Below the pieces are notes generated by a model, which made no database searches, was not told the DNA's origin, and worked only from the letters and a program-made list of their open reading frames with translations. Positions 1 through 9,015 of a DNA stretch of 26,845 nt are shown here, in pieces (position 1 is the first letter of the stretch; each line of letters begins with the position of its first letter). Source of the stretch: Acidobacteriota bacterium (GTDB lineage: Bacteria; Acidobacteriota; Vicinamibacteria; Vicinamibacterales; SCN-69-37); NCBI GenBank assembly GCA_016716905.1, contig JADJUS010000012.1, positions 1 through 26,845 of the forward strand, given 5' to 3'. A program made the position numbers and the translations under genes.

Positions 1-63
1 CACGGTCCCACATCCAACGGCAAGCACCCACACTGTCAATTTTCGTAGACCTTCAGGGCGCAT
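1..63 (-). CDS. 5' end of an exported protein gene (cut by window edge)
   Basis: Twenty-one codons read leftwards from an ATG at 63-61. A strong Shine-Dalgarno sequence (aaggaggg) ends four bases before that ATG, which fixes the start. The peptide begins with basic residues (MRPEGLRK) and continues into a hydrophobic run (LTVWVLAVGCG), as in the n- and h-regions of a signal peptide. A Cys at residue 18 might belong to a lipobox, but too little is visible to tell. The start lies inside the end of the phosphatidyltransferase gene on the same strand, so the two are probably co-transcribed. Function unknown. Confidence 0.6.
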   Translation of the reverse strand, partial: MRPEGLRKLTVWVLAVGCGTV

Positions 64-649
64 CTTTCCCTCCTTCGGGAATCCAGCGTCAACCCTCGAA
101 ACACATGGGCTACATCATCTATCGGCCGATCGAGCTTCACGTGATGGCAAAGCTCCTCGACGCCCGACAGCAGCACCAGCACGGCCACACTGATTTGGCC
201 AGTGGAAGAAATTTTATCAAGCCTGAGCCACGCAGCCGGGGCCAGCGGACAGAGCACCAGGGACGCGCGGGCCAGGCGTGTGTGTTACGACGTGAGGCGT
301 CCGAATTTGAACACCCGCGGCCATCGGGCCGGCGTGAAGCACGGCTGCTGCCAGTAGTGGCCATTGGGCGACCAGATGCAATGGGAAGAGCACCGCCACT
401 CCCACCAGGCCTACGGGATTGAACGCCAGGATCCGCCCGCGAATCGAGGCGGGCGCCGCGCGGCGGCGCGGTCTTCAGCTGGCGCGACGGTGGACCATCG
501 GGGGCGTCGGCCGAAGCCCAGAACGCCATAAGCCGCGCGAACCATGCCCGTCTCACCCCACCCACGCCGCCAGCAACGCCACCGGCACCGCCCATGCGGC
601 TGATGGTGATGGCGTTCACAAGTCTCTCCCGCCGAGTCGTGCCGATCAT
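36..649 (-). CDS. CDP-alcohol phosphatidyltransferase family protein (frameshifted)
   Basis: Enzymes of this family are integral membrane proteins that move a phosphatidyl or related group from a CDP-activated donor to an alcohol acceptor, for example in phosphatidylglycerophosphate synthesis. The identification rests on the motif Dx2DGx2(A/S)Rx8Gx3Dx3D: the sequence reads DAPDGPPSR, eight residues, G, ARL, D, SRA, D around residues 50-75. It is preceded by the family's usual NAITISRM start. Hydrophobic stretches follow in shifted frames (WAVPVALLAAWVG; NPVGLVGVAVLFPLHLVAQW; GQISVAVLVLLSGVEEL). The ATG at 649 lies 37 bases after the deacetylase stop. At least two indels are needed to join the frames; the total of about 200 residues suits the family. 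The stop taken here (36-38) overlaps the next gene's start by 28 bases, so an indel near the end is possible. The acceptor cannot be predicted. Confidence 0.7.
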
Positions 650-686
650 GGCCGGGTCCGCAACGCGCTCCGGAACCGCTCGCGAT

Positions 687-1985
687 TCACCACCTGCTCC
701 ACGTCCACAACTCGCCAGGCCCCTGCAGTTCGGTGAGCAGGTCGGGAACCAATCGATCCATTGCCGGGCGTAGCAGTCGTGCGGGCTGATGACGAATGTC
801 GCGCTTCGCAATCTCGTCGCGCAGCCGCGCCATCCACTGCGCGCGCGTGAGTGCGCCGGCAGCGGCCAGTCATCCGAGGTGCACGGAATCTTCACAATGC
901 CATTTTCGATCCTCGGCTCCTGGAACCTGAAACTGCTCGCCGACGAAAGGAGCCACTCAAAATTCCAGTAGGCCAGGGTGGTCCAGGAGAGATCGGCGGT
1001 AATCTTCGACTGCGGCGGCCGATAACCTTTCACCTGAAGGTCCACCTCGCGGGTGCGTGCCAGTTGCGTGGGGGTCGCCAACCTTGTGGTCGTACGAATG
1101 AAAGGCCAGCGCATAGGCCGTCGGCCGCCACAGTGGCCGCCGTGTCGCGAAACAGCAGGCCCAGCACCTGATAGGTGGTGCGCACATCGTGCGCGCGCTC
1201 CACGGCGAGCATGCGGTGGAACGCCTCGCGGCACTCGCTCTCGGTCACTTTGGTATCGACGTTCGACTCGATGTCGTGACAGATGCAGATCACCTTGCGA
1301 CCGGTTGCAGGCGTGTGTAGCGGGCATGGCCGCATGGTTGAGCCGCGCGATCCGGTCGTGGTTGTCCTTCAGAGCCACAACCCAGTATTCGGCACGGTCG
1401 ATGGCCACCCTGCGGCAGGAATAGTGTTCACCAACCGAGTCATAGATCTGGGTGAACAGTCCCGGATCGATGCGCTTCTTGGTTGCGCCGATGATGTGGT
1501 CAGCGGTTGGGGAATGGACGATGTCGAGACCGTGGTCGGCGGCAAAATCCAGGATGGCGTTGAAGAGGATCCGGTACCAGTAGCGAAAGCGCGTGTCGAG
1601 CCTGGCGCTGGCGGCCCGCTTCAGGCTGGGGCTGCGATAGATCTGCTGGCAGAGGTCCGACTGCAGATAGGTGACCACGCCGGTGCGGCCTTCGACAAAA
1701 AGGCCCGCTGCGGCGATAAGGCCCTTTCTTCCAAACTGCTGGCCGTGCCAGTTGACCGCCGGGTCCGTGAATAACGCGTCGGGAAAGCCGCCCAGCCAGT
1801 TGGAATACACGTTGCGCTGGATGTGCTGGCCAGGGCGATCCGCCGGCGTGAGACGCCCCGCTTCTCAAGACACAGGTGTGTATCGGCATAGGGCTTGGGC
1901 AGGGCGATCACGTCGTGCGGGAAGTACTCACGCGCGCCCGGAAGCCGCGCTCGGTAAATTGCGCGCGCTCGGCCGCCACCTTCAT
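687..1985 (-). CDS. NodB-like polysaccharide deacetylase (frameshifted)
   Basis: Probably removes N- or O-acyl groups from a glycan. Conserved deacetylase signatures appear in order, in different frames: ICHDIES near 1278-1264, where HD would bind the metal; AFHSYDH near 1125, the H(S/T)xxH-like motif; GYRPPQS near 1020, the Arg-containing motif; and VISPHDC near 795, a likely catalytic His. About 200 residues before the deacetylase core (RLTPADRPGQHIQRNVYSNW and following) form an N-terminal region I do not recognise. The ATG at 1985-1983 directly follows the stop of the glycosyltransferase (TAAATG), so the two are probably translationally coupled. Joining the frames needs about five indels, near 1935, 1865, 1320, 1140-1075 and 850. 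Roughly 430 residues in total. The last stop (687-689) is read in a frame ending with GELWTWSRW. Confidence 0.72.
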
Positions 1986-2841
1986 TTAAGACCTCGGCGC
2001 CTCCCGGGCGTCGCCGGCGGCAATCTCGGCCTGAGCCGCATGCACCGGGCGTCCGTACCAGGGCAGGTGAATGGCAAGGACGCGCGCTTTCTCATCGCCT
2101 CGAAGCCCGTGTTTCTCCAGAATCCGCTCCAACGTGCGTTTCGCCTGGTCCCGGTCACGAAGTGTCAGGCGCTCGCCGTCGTGATCGCGGTAGTTGTAGA
2201 GGCTCGCCGGGACAATGGCCACCGTGGCACCGCGCTCCAGCATCGTCCAGATCAGATCGAAGTCGTCGATACCGGGGTAGTCGCCGAGCGATTCGTCCAG
2301 GCCGCCGGCCTCCACGATGGCCGTCTTTCGGAACAGGAAGAAATGTTTCAGGTAACGGGCTCGTTCTTCAAGGGTGGTTCGCTTCTGAAACGTCTCCGAG
2401 ACTCGGAGGCGCACCAGGGGCCGCTGGCCGGCGTCCGGCCGTCTGCGAGAAACACGGTCAGGCCTGTCGACACGATGTCCACGTGATGCGGCAGACAGCA
2501 CTCGACCGCCCGCGGGTTGAGCCAATCATCAGATAGCAGAAGGCCGACGCGATCCGCTGAGGCGAGTTGAATACCGTAGTTGATGGCGGCGGCAAAGCCA
2601 CCTCGCACCGGCTCAGGTTCGATGCGCAGACCCAGGATGCTCGGCAGCGAGTGAGGCGAGGAGCCTGGTGTTCGACTCGCGCGCGCGGGTCGAATGCACC
2701 ACGATCACCTCGCACGGAACCGTTTGCGCGAGAGCCGACCGCACGCTCTGCTCAAGCCAACTGTCGACCTGATCGAGCAGCGGCACCCACGATTGTCGCG
2801 CCAAATCGTTGGGAGGACACCGGAACGGGAGCGTAGCCCAT
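1986..2841 (-). CDS. Family 2 glycosyltransferase (frameshifted)
   Basis: A GT-A fold transferase that would add a sugar from a nucleotide-sugar donor to a surface glycan or lipid carrier. The beginning (GATIV, PLLDQVDSWLEQSVRSALAQ) matches the GT2 start with its strand-helix pattern. It is followed by EVIVVHST and then GGFAAAINYGIQLA...LLSDDWLNP, where SDD occupies the place of the DxD metal-binding motif. The C-terminal half reads FFLFRKTAIVEAGGLDE and DFDLIWTMLERGATVAIVP, the usual acceptor-side ED/DxDL(W) region. The ATG at 2841-2839 starts MGYAPVPVSS; no Shine-Dalgarno is visible, and a long palindrome lies 15 bases upstream. Indels are needed near 2790, 2640 and 2430. About 285 residues, normal for a stand-alone GT2. 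It is followed at once by the deacetylase, which points to joint work on one glycan. Confidence 0.78.
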
Positions 2842-2856
2842 GTGCGTCGCGTGTGC

Positions 2857-2893
2857 AAAACGACCTCTGAGGTAACGACCTCAGAGGTCGTTT
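2857..2893. repeat. Palindromic repeat, family III (aacgacctc), copy 1
   Basis: Two opposed copies of aaacgacctctgaggt (2858-2873 and 2878-2893) are separated by aacg, giving a perfect 16-bp stem with a 4-base loop. Each arm is itself nearly palindromic (acgacctc-t-gaggtcgt). It lies between the stop of the von Willebrand A gene and the start of the glycosyltransferase. A-rich and T-rich flanks could let it act as a bidirectional terminator. A second copy lies at 12433-12488, so it is a dispersed element and not a one-off terminator. Confidence 0.8.
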
Positions 2894-2914
2894 CTGCGAA
2901 CTGCCTCAATCACC

Positions 2915-4897
2915 TCACCGCGTGCGCTGCAACCGCGCGAGGCCGCGCGCGGTTTCCACCAGTTCCGCAAACCCCGCCTTGTCGGTGGCGAGCGCGGGCG
3001 AGACGGTGATTGCGTTTACGCGGCGCACCAACGCGTCCCAGCGGCCGGCATCAGTCGTGCCCCTGCGCAACATGAGACCAAACTCCGCAACCGCCGCCGC
3101 GAACGCGCAGGTGCCGCACCGGGCCACCCGACCGCACCGACTGCTCGATGAGCGCGCTCACGTCTCCATCCGGCTGCTTGTAACGCGCCTTTACGGTCAG
3201 CCAGTCGCCGCTGGTGTTGGCCGGGCGGGACGGACGATCGATCACCGCGGGGTTCGCCTGGTACTTCAGCGGGTCCACGCTGGGCCGGCTCTCTGTGTCA
3301 CCAGCACCCTCCCTCCCACTCCGACCGGCACCACTTCGTACAGCACGGTCACCGTATGGCCGGCGCCCATTTCCCCGCCGTCCTTGCGGTCATTGTTGAA
3401 GTCTTTGTCTGCAAGCAACCGGTTCTCGTAGCCGATGAGCCTCCACGACGCGACCATTGCGGGGGTTGAACTCCACCTGGAACTTCACGTCCTTCGCCAC
3501 GGTCTCGAGCGTGGAATCGGTTTCGTGAAGGAGCACGCGACGCGCCTCCTGCAGCGAATCCAGGTACACGTAGTGGCCGTTGCCCTTGTTGGCCATCTGC
3601 TCGAGCGCTGAATCATTCAGGTTGCCCTGGCCGACTCCGAAGATCGAAAGGAACACACCCGACTCGCGCTCGCGCTCGATGAGGCGCACAAGGTCACGCT
3701 CGTTGGTTACACCGACATTGGAAGTCGCCATCGGTGGCCAGCATCACGCGATTGACGCCGCCCGGGATGAACGCTTCCCGCGCAAGGCGATACGCGGTGA
3801 CGATGCCCTGCGCGCCGTTGGTGGATCCGCTCGCGTTCAGGTTCGCGATCGCGCGCTGGATGACGTCGCGTCGACGGACCGGCGTGGACGCGAGCGCCAC
3901 GCCGCTCGATCCCGCGTAGGTGACGATGGCGAGGCGGTCGTCAGGGTTGAGGAGTCCACAAACAAGCCAAGGGCGGTCCTGAGCATGGGCAGGCGATCGG
4001 CCGGCGCCATCGAACCCGACACGTCGATAAGCAGCACGATGCTGCGGCCTTCTCGCGTTTGCGGCGCGGCCGCCCGGGCGCGGGCACCGACGAGCACGAG
4101 TTTGTGCGAGGGCGCCCACGGGCAGTCGGCCACTTCAGTGGTCAGCGCCATCGGCCGGCCATTACGTGGCTGCGCGTAGTCGGGATGGAAGTAGTTGAGC
4201 AGCTCCTCGACGCGCACGGCATCAGACGGCGGCAACTGGCCCGACGACAGGAATCGGCGCACGTTGGCGTACGACGCGGTGTCCACGTCGGCGCCGAACG
4301 TGGAGAGGGGCTGGGTCCTGGTGTCCTGGAACCGGTTGGGATCGATCGGCGCGTAGCGCTCGCGGTCTTCGAAGTAGATCTGCCCGGTCACCACGCGTTC
4401 ATACATGCGCTGGGGTGCGACGCCGCCGCCACCCGCACGTCCTGCCGCAACGCCACCCGAGATGGGTGTCCTCTGCGACGTCGCGACGGTCGGGTAAGGA
4501 GGAGGGCCGGAAGAGACTGCCCCAAGGCGTCCACGGTCTTGGCGGCTGCGGTGACTTCCACCGCTGGCGCCATCACGAGCGGCAGTTTGACCGCCGCGAC
4601 ACCGGCTGCGACTCGGAACTCGCGCACCAGCGTCGGCGCGCTTCGATGCGTGGCCCGCACGCGATAGTCGCCGGGCGCAACATTCTGGAACGTGAATCGC
4701 CCTTCGGCGTCGGACGTCGTGCGGCTGACGACGACCGCCTGGCGTTCGAGCGTGATGGACGCACCGGCAAGGGGCGACAGGGCGCCATCAACAACCGTGC
4801 CGGTGACGAGCGTTCCGGATGGCTGCGCGCCTGGCGCGGCCACAAGGAACAGGAGAACAAGCGCACACAACGGAAGAACGAAAAGTCGTCGAATCAT
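2915..4897 (-). CDS. Secreted von Willebrand factor A protein with carboxypeptidase-regulatory-like domain (frameshifted)
   Basis: Reads from an ATG at 4897 with a Shine-Dalgarno (gaggtgag) six bases upstream. The order is: signal peptide (residues 1-25, ending APGAQ); a carboxypeptidase regulatory-like beta-sandwich (about 30-115: VTGTVVDGALSPLAGASITL, EGRFTFQNVAPGDYRVRA); a linker; the vWF N-terminal domain (PLSTFGADVDTASYANVRRF, VEELLNYFHPDY); the VWA domain with an intact MIDAS (LLIDVSGSM, and ATDG further on); and a DUF3520-like C-terminus (VASWRLIGYENRLL, DFNNDRKDGGEMGAGHTVTV). The usual role is metal-dependent protein binding outside the cytoplasm. About 660 residues, full length for this architecture. 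At least five indels split it, near 4430, 3960, 3735, 3450, 3290 and 3115. It begins 47 bases after the anti-sigma gene stop, so it is a likely member of the sigma-factor operon. Confidence 0.85.
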
Positions 4898-4944
4898 CAC
4901 TCACCTCGCCCTTAGAACGAGGTGGGTCAGAAACCTTGCAGCGG

Positions 4945-6082
4945 TCAGTCGTTGGGAGGTCCGGCGACCCAGGTCAGGCCGGCATCAGAGGTCGAAAATG
5001 TCCGGCCGTCTTCGGCCGTGACCACAGCGCGCAGGGCGTCGATGGCCTGGACGGATCTCAGGTGGACCCGATGCGGGAATGCCACCCGCTCGAAAGTGAG
5101 ACCGTTCCCTGGAGAGAAACACGGCGCCGTCACGGCCGACCAGCCAGCACAGGTTCTGCGACGAGGCCGAACCTGCGGTCAGCACAAACGGCTGGCCGGC
5201 AGGAAGACTCGCGACGGTCCAGGTGATGCCGCCATCCACCGACCGTTGCACGCCGGTTCCACCGAGAATCCGCCACCGCGCGGGCTTGAGCACACCACCG
5301 CCGCGGCCACCCGCTACGCCACCGGCCATGCCACCGGCGGCCATGCGCGAGGCAGAGGCGAGCGGATCGGGAGCGATGAACTCGATCGTCACGGAGTCCA
5401 GACTGACGCGTTCTGCCATCGCGGGGATGGCAAACGTGGTCGGTTTTGTATCCGCTGCGGCCTGCCGCGCGACACCGCCCACCGCGGGCGCAGCCGCCGT
5501 GACCTGCACAGGTGGAGGTGGAGGAGCGGCCGTCGGTAGTGGAGCTGGCGGCAACACCACGGGCGGCGGCATCGCCGGAGGCATTGCCGCAGCGGGCGCA
5601 CCGGCCGCGACCTGGGACGGGAGCGGTGCCGGTCTCGGTGCGGGTTCGGATCGGCGAGCTTCCGCCTGCTTTGATTGGGCGGCTTGACGCGCCCGGTCCG
5701 ACGCAACTTCGGACGTCGCCGCAGGAGGCGCCACCGGAGCCGGTATCAGGGCCGGCTCCGAAGCTGCGAGGTCGCTCGACGCGACGGTTGCGGCGGGCTC
5801 CGGAGCCGACGGCGGCCGGTTCGTCCAGACCACGAGCGTCACTGACGCGGCAACGGCCAGACCTGCGGCACCCAGACGCACCGCGGGGCGCGACCAGAAC
5901 GGAAGCACCACAGCGGCCTGAGGCTGGCTTCGCACAAACGCCGCCAACACCTCCTGGCAGCGCTCACAGTTGGACAGATGCAGTTCCACCGCTGCCGCTT
6001 CAGCGGCCGGCAGGCCGCCGTCGGCCCACGCCGCCAGCGTTTCGGCGTCGACGCAGTGTTCGCGTGTGGCGTCAGTGGTCAC
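4945..6082 (-). CDS. Zinc-finger anti-sigma factor with BNR-like extracytoplasmic tail
   Basis: A membrane-bound anti-sigma factor for the ECF sigma encoded just upstream. From a GTG at 6082, preceded by gagagg at seven bases, the order is: a zf-HC2 finger with HxxxCxxC at H35, C39 and C42; one membrane segment at about 69-86 (LGAAGLAVAASVTLVVW); a Pro/Ala-rich linker of about 150 residues; a Gly/Met-rich stretch (MAAGGMAGGVAGG); and a C-terminal region with BNR/sialidase-like repeats (GGTGVQRSVDGGITW; WLVGRDGAVFLS; DGRTFSTSDAGLTW). An alternative ATG at 6097 has no ribosome binding site. The start overlaps the sigma factor gene by 11 bases, typical of sigma/anti-sigma pairs. One frameshift near 5110 separates the last BNR repeat. 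The periplasmic tail may sense envelope state; this is inference. Confidence 0.85.
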
Positions 6083-6832
6083 TGGGATCCCTCTCATTCT
6101 GAACGATCCGGCCAGGGGATCTTGCAAGCATCCCTCCCAGGTCCAAATCCCCGGCATCGTTCATCACGGTGCGCAGGCAATCCGTCAACGCAGGCGCGGC
6201 GAACCCATGGGTCTCGCGCATTGACACCTCGACCGCCGCCCGAAGGTCGCGCCGAATGCGCGTCAGGTGCCTCGAGGCGGTGGCTTCGTGTTCACCAAAC
6301 ATCTTGCCGATGGCCGACAGCGTCAGATCCTGGACGTAGTAACAGCCGAGTCGCAATCGATCGCGCGGCTCGAGCCGGGCGATCGCGTCGGCCAACGCCA
6401 ACCGAACTGCGGCTCGACACCCGGACTCCTCCGGATCCGGCGCGGCTGGTGGCGCCAGCCGGATCGCCCCTGCCCTGCGGCGGGGCATCGTCATCTGGCA
6501 GCGGTACCAGGGCGTCGCGTGGCGCGAATGCGATCGACGTGACGCTGCGCAAGCACAGCGCGAAGCCAGGTGGCGAGGCTGCTGCGGCCCTGGAAGTACT
6601 TAAAGAGCGACTGGCGCTGGCCGTCGCGCTCGCGCACACCAAAGAGTTCGCCGAACAACGCGTCGGCCAGATCCCGCGCGCCACCAGTAGGGTCAATGGC
6701 GTCAGCCGAACGGTACAGGCCTGGTCGGAACTCCCGCACGAACCGCTCCCATGCCGCCTCGTCACCGGCGGCACACGCGGCCGCCAGTGCGACATCGGCC
6801 TGATGGTCGGATTCGGGCGCGCCGGAACTCAC
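6072..6832 (-). CDS. ECF RNA polymerase sigma factor (one frameshift)
   Basis: Extracytoplasmic-function sigma factor. Region 2 is visible at about residues 20-100 (AWERFVREFRPGLYRSADAI, SLFKYFQGRSSLATWLRAVL, HVDRIRATRR). Region 4 lies at about 140-205 (ADAIARLEPRDRLRLGCYYV, LTLSAIGKMFGEHEATASRH), with the helix-turn-helix in the second string. The frames change near 6500, in the linker between the two regions, which tolerates length change, but the shift still needs an indel. I chose the GTG at 6832 because an upstream ATG at 6877 would overlap the start codon of the divergent beta-barrel gene and add residues without family likeness (MARDYNRRVW). It heads the minus-strand operon and overlaps its anti-sigma gene. 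Confidence 0.85.
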
Positions 6833-6839
6833 GTGCGTA

Positions 6840-6867
6840 TTGTGACGCCAGACCCGTCTGTTATAGT
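6840..6867 (+). promoter_or_regulatory. Candidate promoter of the beta-barrel gene, leaderless type
   Basis: TTGTGA at 6840-6845 and TATAGT at 6862-6867 are 16 bases apart. The ATG of the next gene is eight bases after the -10 box, so transcription would start at or beside the start codon. No Shine-Dalgarno is present. It lies in the divergent gap with the ECF sigma gene. Confidence 0.4.
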
Positions 6868-6875
6868 CGCGGGCC

Positions 6876-7568
6876 ATGAAGTCTTCCGCGATTGTGCCCG
6901 TGCTCTTTGTGTTGTCGCTTGGATTCGCCTCCCCGGCAGTTGCGCAAACCGACAGCCCGCCCTGGTATGCCGGTGTTGGCGTGGGCCGGCTGAACACCGA
7001 CTTCCGGCCGTACTACACCTACTACGCCGGCGGCACGCCGGACGAGTACCACAATGAGGGGCATGGCCTGGACGTCGAGTTCGTTGCGGGCCGGCGCGTT
7101 CACAACTCGAAGCGCTGGTCGCTTGCCCTGCAGGCGAGCGCGGGCATCAATACATTCAAGTGGTCACTTGATATCCCGGCCGAACCGGCGGCGCTTGAGT
7201 ACTCGCTTCCCTACCGGATGGCGGTCAGCCTGGTGCCGGAACTGCACCTGGGCCGCGTGTCGGTCTACGCCGACATCGGCGGCGGCCTGGGGCGGGTGCA
7301 TCAGGTGAAGACCACGCCGGATGCGACCGTATCGAGATACGACTACGACGAGATGCGGCCGACGTTGAACATCGGCGGCGGTATCAAAGTCAGCGCCTCC
7401 CGCAAGGTCGCGCTGTTCGCGCACGTCGGCCACGTCAGGCACTTCGGTGTTGAATTCGATTCCTTCAGCAATATGACGGGCATGCTCCCGGTGGTGAGCA
7501 AGGTGGAGCACGTCACGGACTCCCCACGTGGCACCGGGTTCAGGGTCGGGTTGATCACGCGCTTTTAG
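6876..7568 (+). CDS. Outer-membrane beta-barrel protein
   Basis: 230 residues, uninterrupted. A signal peptide covers residues 1-23 (MKSSAIVPVLFVLSLG, then SPAVA-Q). The mature part alternates polar and hydrophobic residues in strands with Gly and aromatic girdle residues (WYAGVGVGRLN; LALQASAGINTF; VSVYADIGGGLGRV; PTLNIGGGIKVS; VALFAHVGHVRHF). It ends in an aromatic residue (VGLITRF), the usual C-terminal signal for beta-barrel assembly. This is the general OmpW/outer-membrane-beta-barrel fold of eight to ten strands; I cannot assign a substrate. It is divergent from the ECF sigma gene and so could share its control region. The start codon is set by the signal peptide and the close -10 box. 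Confidence 0.8.
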   Translation: MKSSAIVPVLFVLSLGFASPAVAQTDSPPWYAGVGVGRLNTDFRPYYTYYAGGTPDEYHNEGHGLDVEFVAGRRVHNSKRWSLALQASAGINTFKWSLDIPAEPAALEYSLPYRMAVSLVPELHLGRVSVYADIGGGLGRVHQVKTTPDATVSRYDYDEMRPTLNIGGGIKVSASRKVALFAHVGHVRHFGVEFDSFSNMTGMLPVVSKVEHVTDSPRGTGFRVGLITRF

Positions 7569-7594
7569 GTCACGGTTTATCAGCGCCCGGGGCG

Positions 7595-8203
7595 CTAGCA
7601 GCCCCGGAAGCCGACTTCCCACCAGGCCACCCAGCTGTCGCTCACCGTCGTGGTGATGCGCACACGCTGCGCAGTCTGCATGGTGCCGAACGTCTGGGTG
7701 ATGAGCTGGTTGTTGGTCGTGATACCGGTCCAGCTGAATGCCGGCGCGCCGTCAGATGTGATGTCGTGGTTGGTGAAACTGACTGCCGGCAACTGGTCCG
7801 GCAGGCCGGTCATCACCGAGAACCGCTGCGGTGAGCCAAAGTCCACTTCGAGCCACGCCACCGGCCAATAGCCGGCATTCCAGTTTGTCAGGGGATCCAG
7901 GTCGAACGCGAGCGCTGGGACGTAGTCTTCCAGGGCGTTGTTGGCGCTGAACGTCGCGCCCGCGGGCAGGCTGAAGACCCGCGTCGCGTCGCCATGCCTG
8001 AGGTGCGCGGGGACCGCGCTACCGGCAACGCTGATGGCGTGGACGCTGCCATCGCCGCTGACGTGGCATACGTCAACCTTCGCCGCCTGGGCCTCGAGGG
8101 CGGCCGAAGCGCCGACGGGCGACGGAGCGGAGGGACTGCCAGGCTGAGCACAGGCACCGGCAAACAGGGGCAGGAGAACAACCAGTACGCGCGAGACCTT
8201 CAT
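7595..8203 (-). CDS. Lipoprotein with F5/8-type-C-like domain
   Basis: 202 residues, uninterrupted. A lipobox (LFAGAC, Cys18) follows a basic start (MKVSR) and hydrophobic core, so it should be lipidated and anchored in a membrane. A good Shine-Dalgarno (aaggag) lies four bases before the ATG. Residues about 40-72 carry a VCH...GDGSVHAISVAGSAVPAHL pattern followed by HGD, a short motif common in secreted proteins of soil bacteria. The rest (DLDPLTNWNAGYWPVAWLEV, RFSVMTGLPDQLPA, AQRVRITTTVSDSWVAWWEV) resembles a discoidin/F5/8-type-C carbohydrate-binding fold, which often starts with an 'A.D.d..T.W' string and ends with buried aromatics. Role unknown; cell-surface binding is likely. It converges with the beta-barrel gene, 26 bases away. 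Confidence 0.75.
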   Translation of the reverse strand: MKVSRVLVVLLPLFAGACAQPGSPSAPSPVGASAALEAQAAKVDVCHVSGDGSVHAISVAGSAVPAHLRHGDATRVFSLPAGATFSANNALEDYVPALAFDLDPLTNWNAGYWPVAWLEVDFGSPQRFSVMTGLPDQLPAVSFTNHDITSDGAPAFSWTGITTNNQLITQTFGTMQTAQRVRITTTVSDSWVAWWEVGFRGC

Positions 8204-8349
8204 GAAACTCCTTTGTCGAAGCGCCGCGGCCAGCAGCCAATGCTGGCGGGCGGCGGCGGTTGACGTAGTGCGGGCAGTCTAGACGCCGAGGTGATTTGCA
8301 CGTCAATGCGGCCCTGCGCCTTGACCCGCGCCAGCACCTGCACCCGCGA

Positions 8350-8386
8350 AACAGGGTGTTCATCCCCGGAGGATGAACACCCTGTT
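8350..8386. terminator. Long perfect hairpin between genes
   Basis: aacagggtgttcatcc (8350-8365) and its exact complement (8371-8386) enclose ccgga, a 16-bp stem with a 5-base loop. It is 19 bases beyond the stop of the minus-strand fragment at 8405 and could terminate it, though only three T residues follow on that strand. The remaining spacer (8204-8404) shows nothing else. Confidence 0.5.
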
Positions 8387-8404
8387 GGCCTGCTGACAAC
8401 GAAC

Positions 8405-8605
8405 TCAACTGATAGGGAATGTTGAGCGGGCGGCACACGAGGTAATCTTGCCGCTTTCCACACCGCTGATAAGTCCGTTGCGCCTCCAGTTATTGGCCAA
8501 CTGAGTCACGGCCCGGACAAACGCGCCATGATCGGTGGCTCCTGCTGCAGCCTGGGCAATCAAGTCATTAAACGTTGCGCCATTGGCCAGCGTTTTTTCG
8601 GGATT
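8405..8605 (-). CDS. C-terminal fragment of a secreted-protein family
   Basis: The minus-strand reading LANGATFNDLIAQAAAGATD, then HGAFVRAVTQLANNWRRNGL, ISGVESGKITSCAARS and a stop at 8405 looks like the short conserved C-terminal module (NHGxFV..V..LxN.....GLI...ekG.I.SCAA) of secreted proteins in this kind of genome; that match is from memory. Upstream, the reading continues into sequence better explained as plus-strand thrombospondin repeats, so no proper start is visible. I treat it as a fragment or a gene end whose front was lost by rearrangement. Confidence 0.45.
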   Translation of the reverse strand, partial: NPEKTLANGATFNDLIAQAAAGATDHGAFVRAVTQLANNWRRNGLISGVESGKITSCAARSTFPIS

Positions 8606-8613
8606 GCCTTTGC

Positions 8614-8789
8614 CAACCTTGATGGCGGCGGCGCTGACGCCGACGGCGATGGCGCCACCGACGACGTTGACAACTGCCCCCGCCACTGCCAACAGTGACC
8701 AGGCAGATGCTGATGGCGACGGCGTGGGCGACGTGTGTGACCCGGATGATGACAACGACGGCGTGAACGACGCCCAGGTCCTCAGGTGA
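8614..8789 (+). pseudogene. Remnant of thrombospondin type 3 repeats
   Basis: On the plus strand, ADADGDGATDDVDNCP (from 8629) and, one frame on, NSDQADADGDGVGDVCDPDD then DNDGVND (to about 8775) are calcium-binding thrombospondin type 3 repeats: DxDxDG loops plus a DNCP..N.DQ unit. There is no start, the repeat is split by an indel near 8685, and the frame closes right after NDAQVLR where another DNCP unit is expected. It looks like a piece of a larger secreted protein. The following 8790-9015 holds no gene I can support beyond a possible IDIEITPG string, often seen after such repeats. Confidence 0.6.
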
Positions 8790-9015
8790 TAGATATTGAA
8801 ATCACGCCCGGATGCAACCGCGCGCCACCATCTACCCGAGCGGGAAACGTGTTGTGGGGATGCGGCGAAAGTGCATGACGGCCCAGACGCTTGTAGCCGA
8901 TGGCCCCAGAGCCGGGAGAACAATCGGCAAGAGCGCAGCAAACGCCTTCGGGTGCCTACCCAGACCACACCTTCAGCCGCTCACCCCCTTCAGGTGTTTC
9001 CCACAGGAGGGCGCC

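Noticed and set aside
8812..9015. Longer M23 peptidase start
   Set aside because: The extension has no signal-peptide character and would place the real signal peptide inside the protein; a Shine-Dalgarno directly precedes the TTG at 9016.
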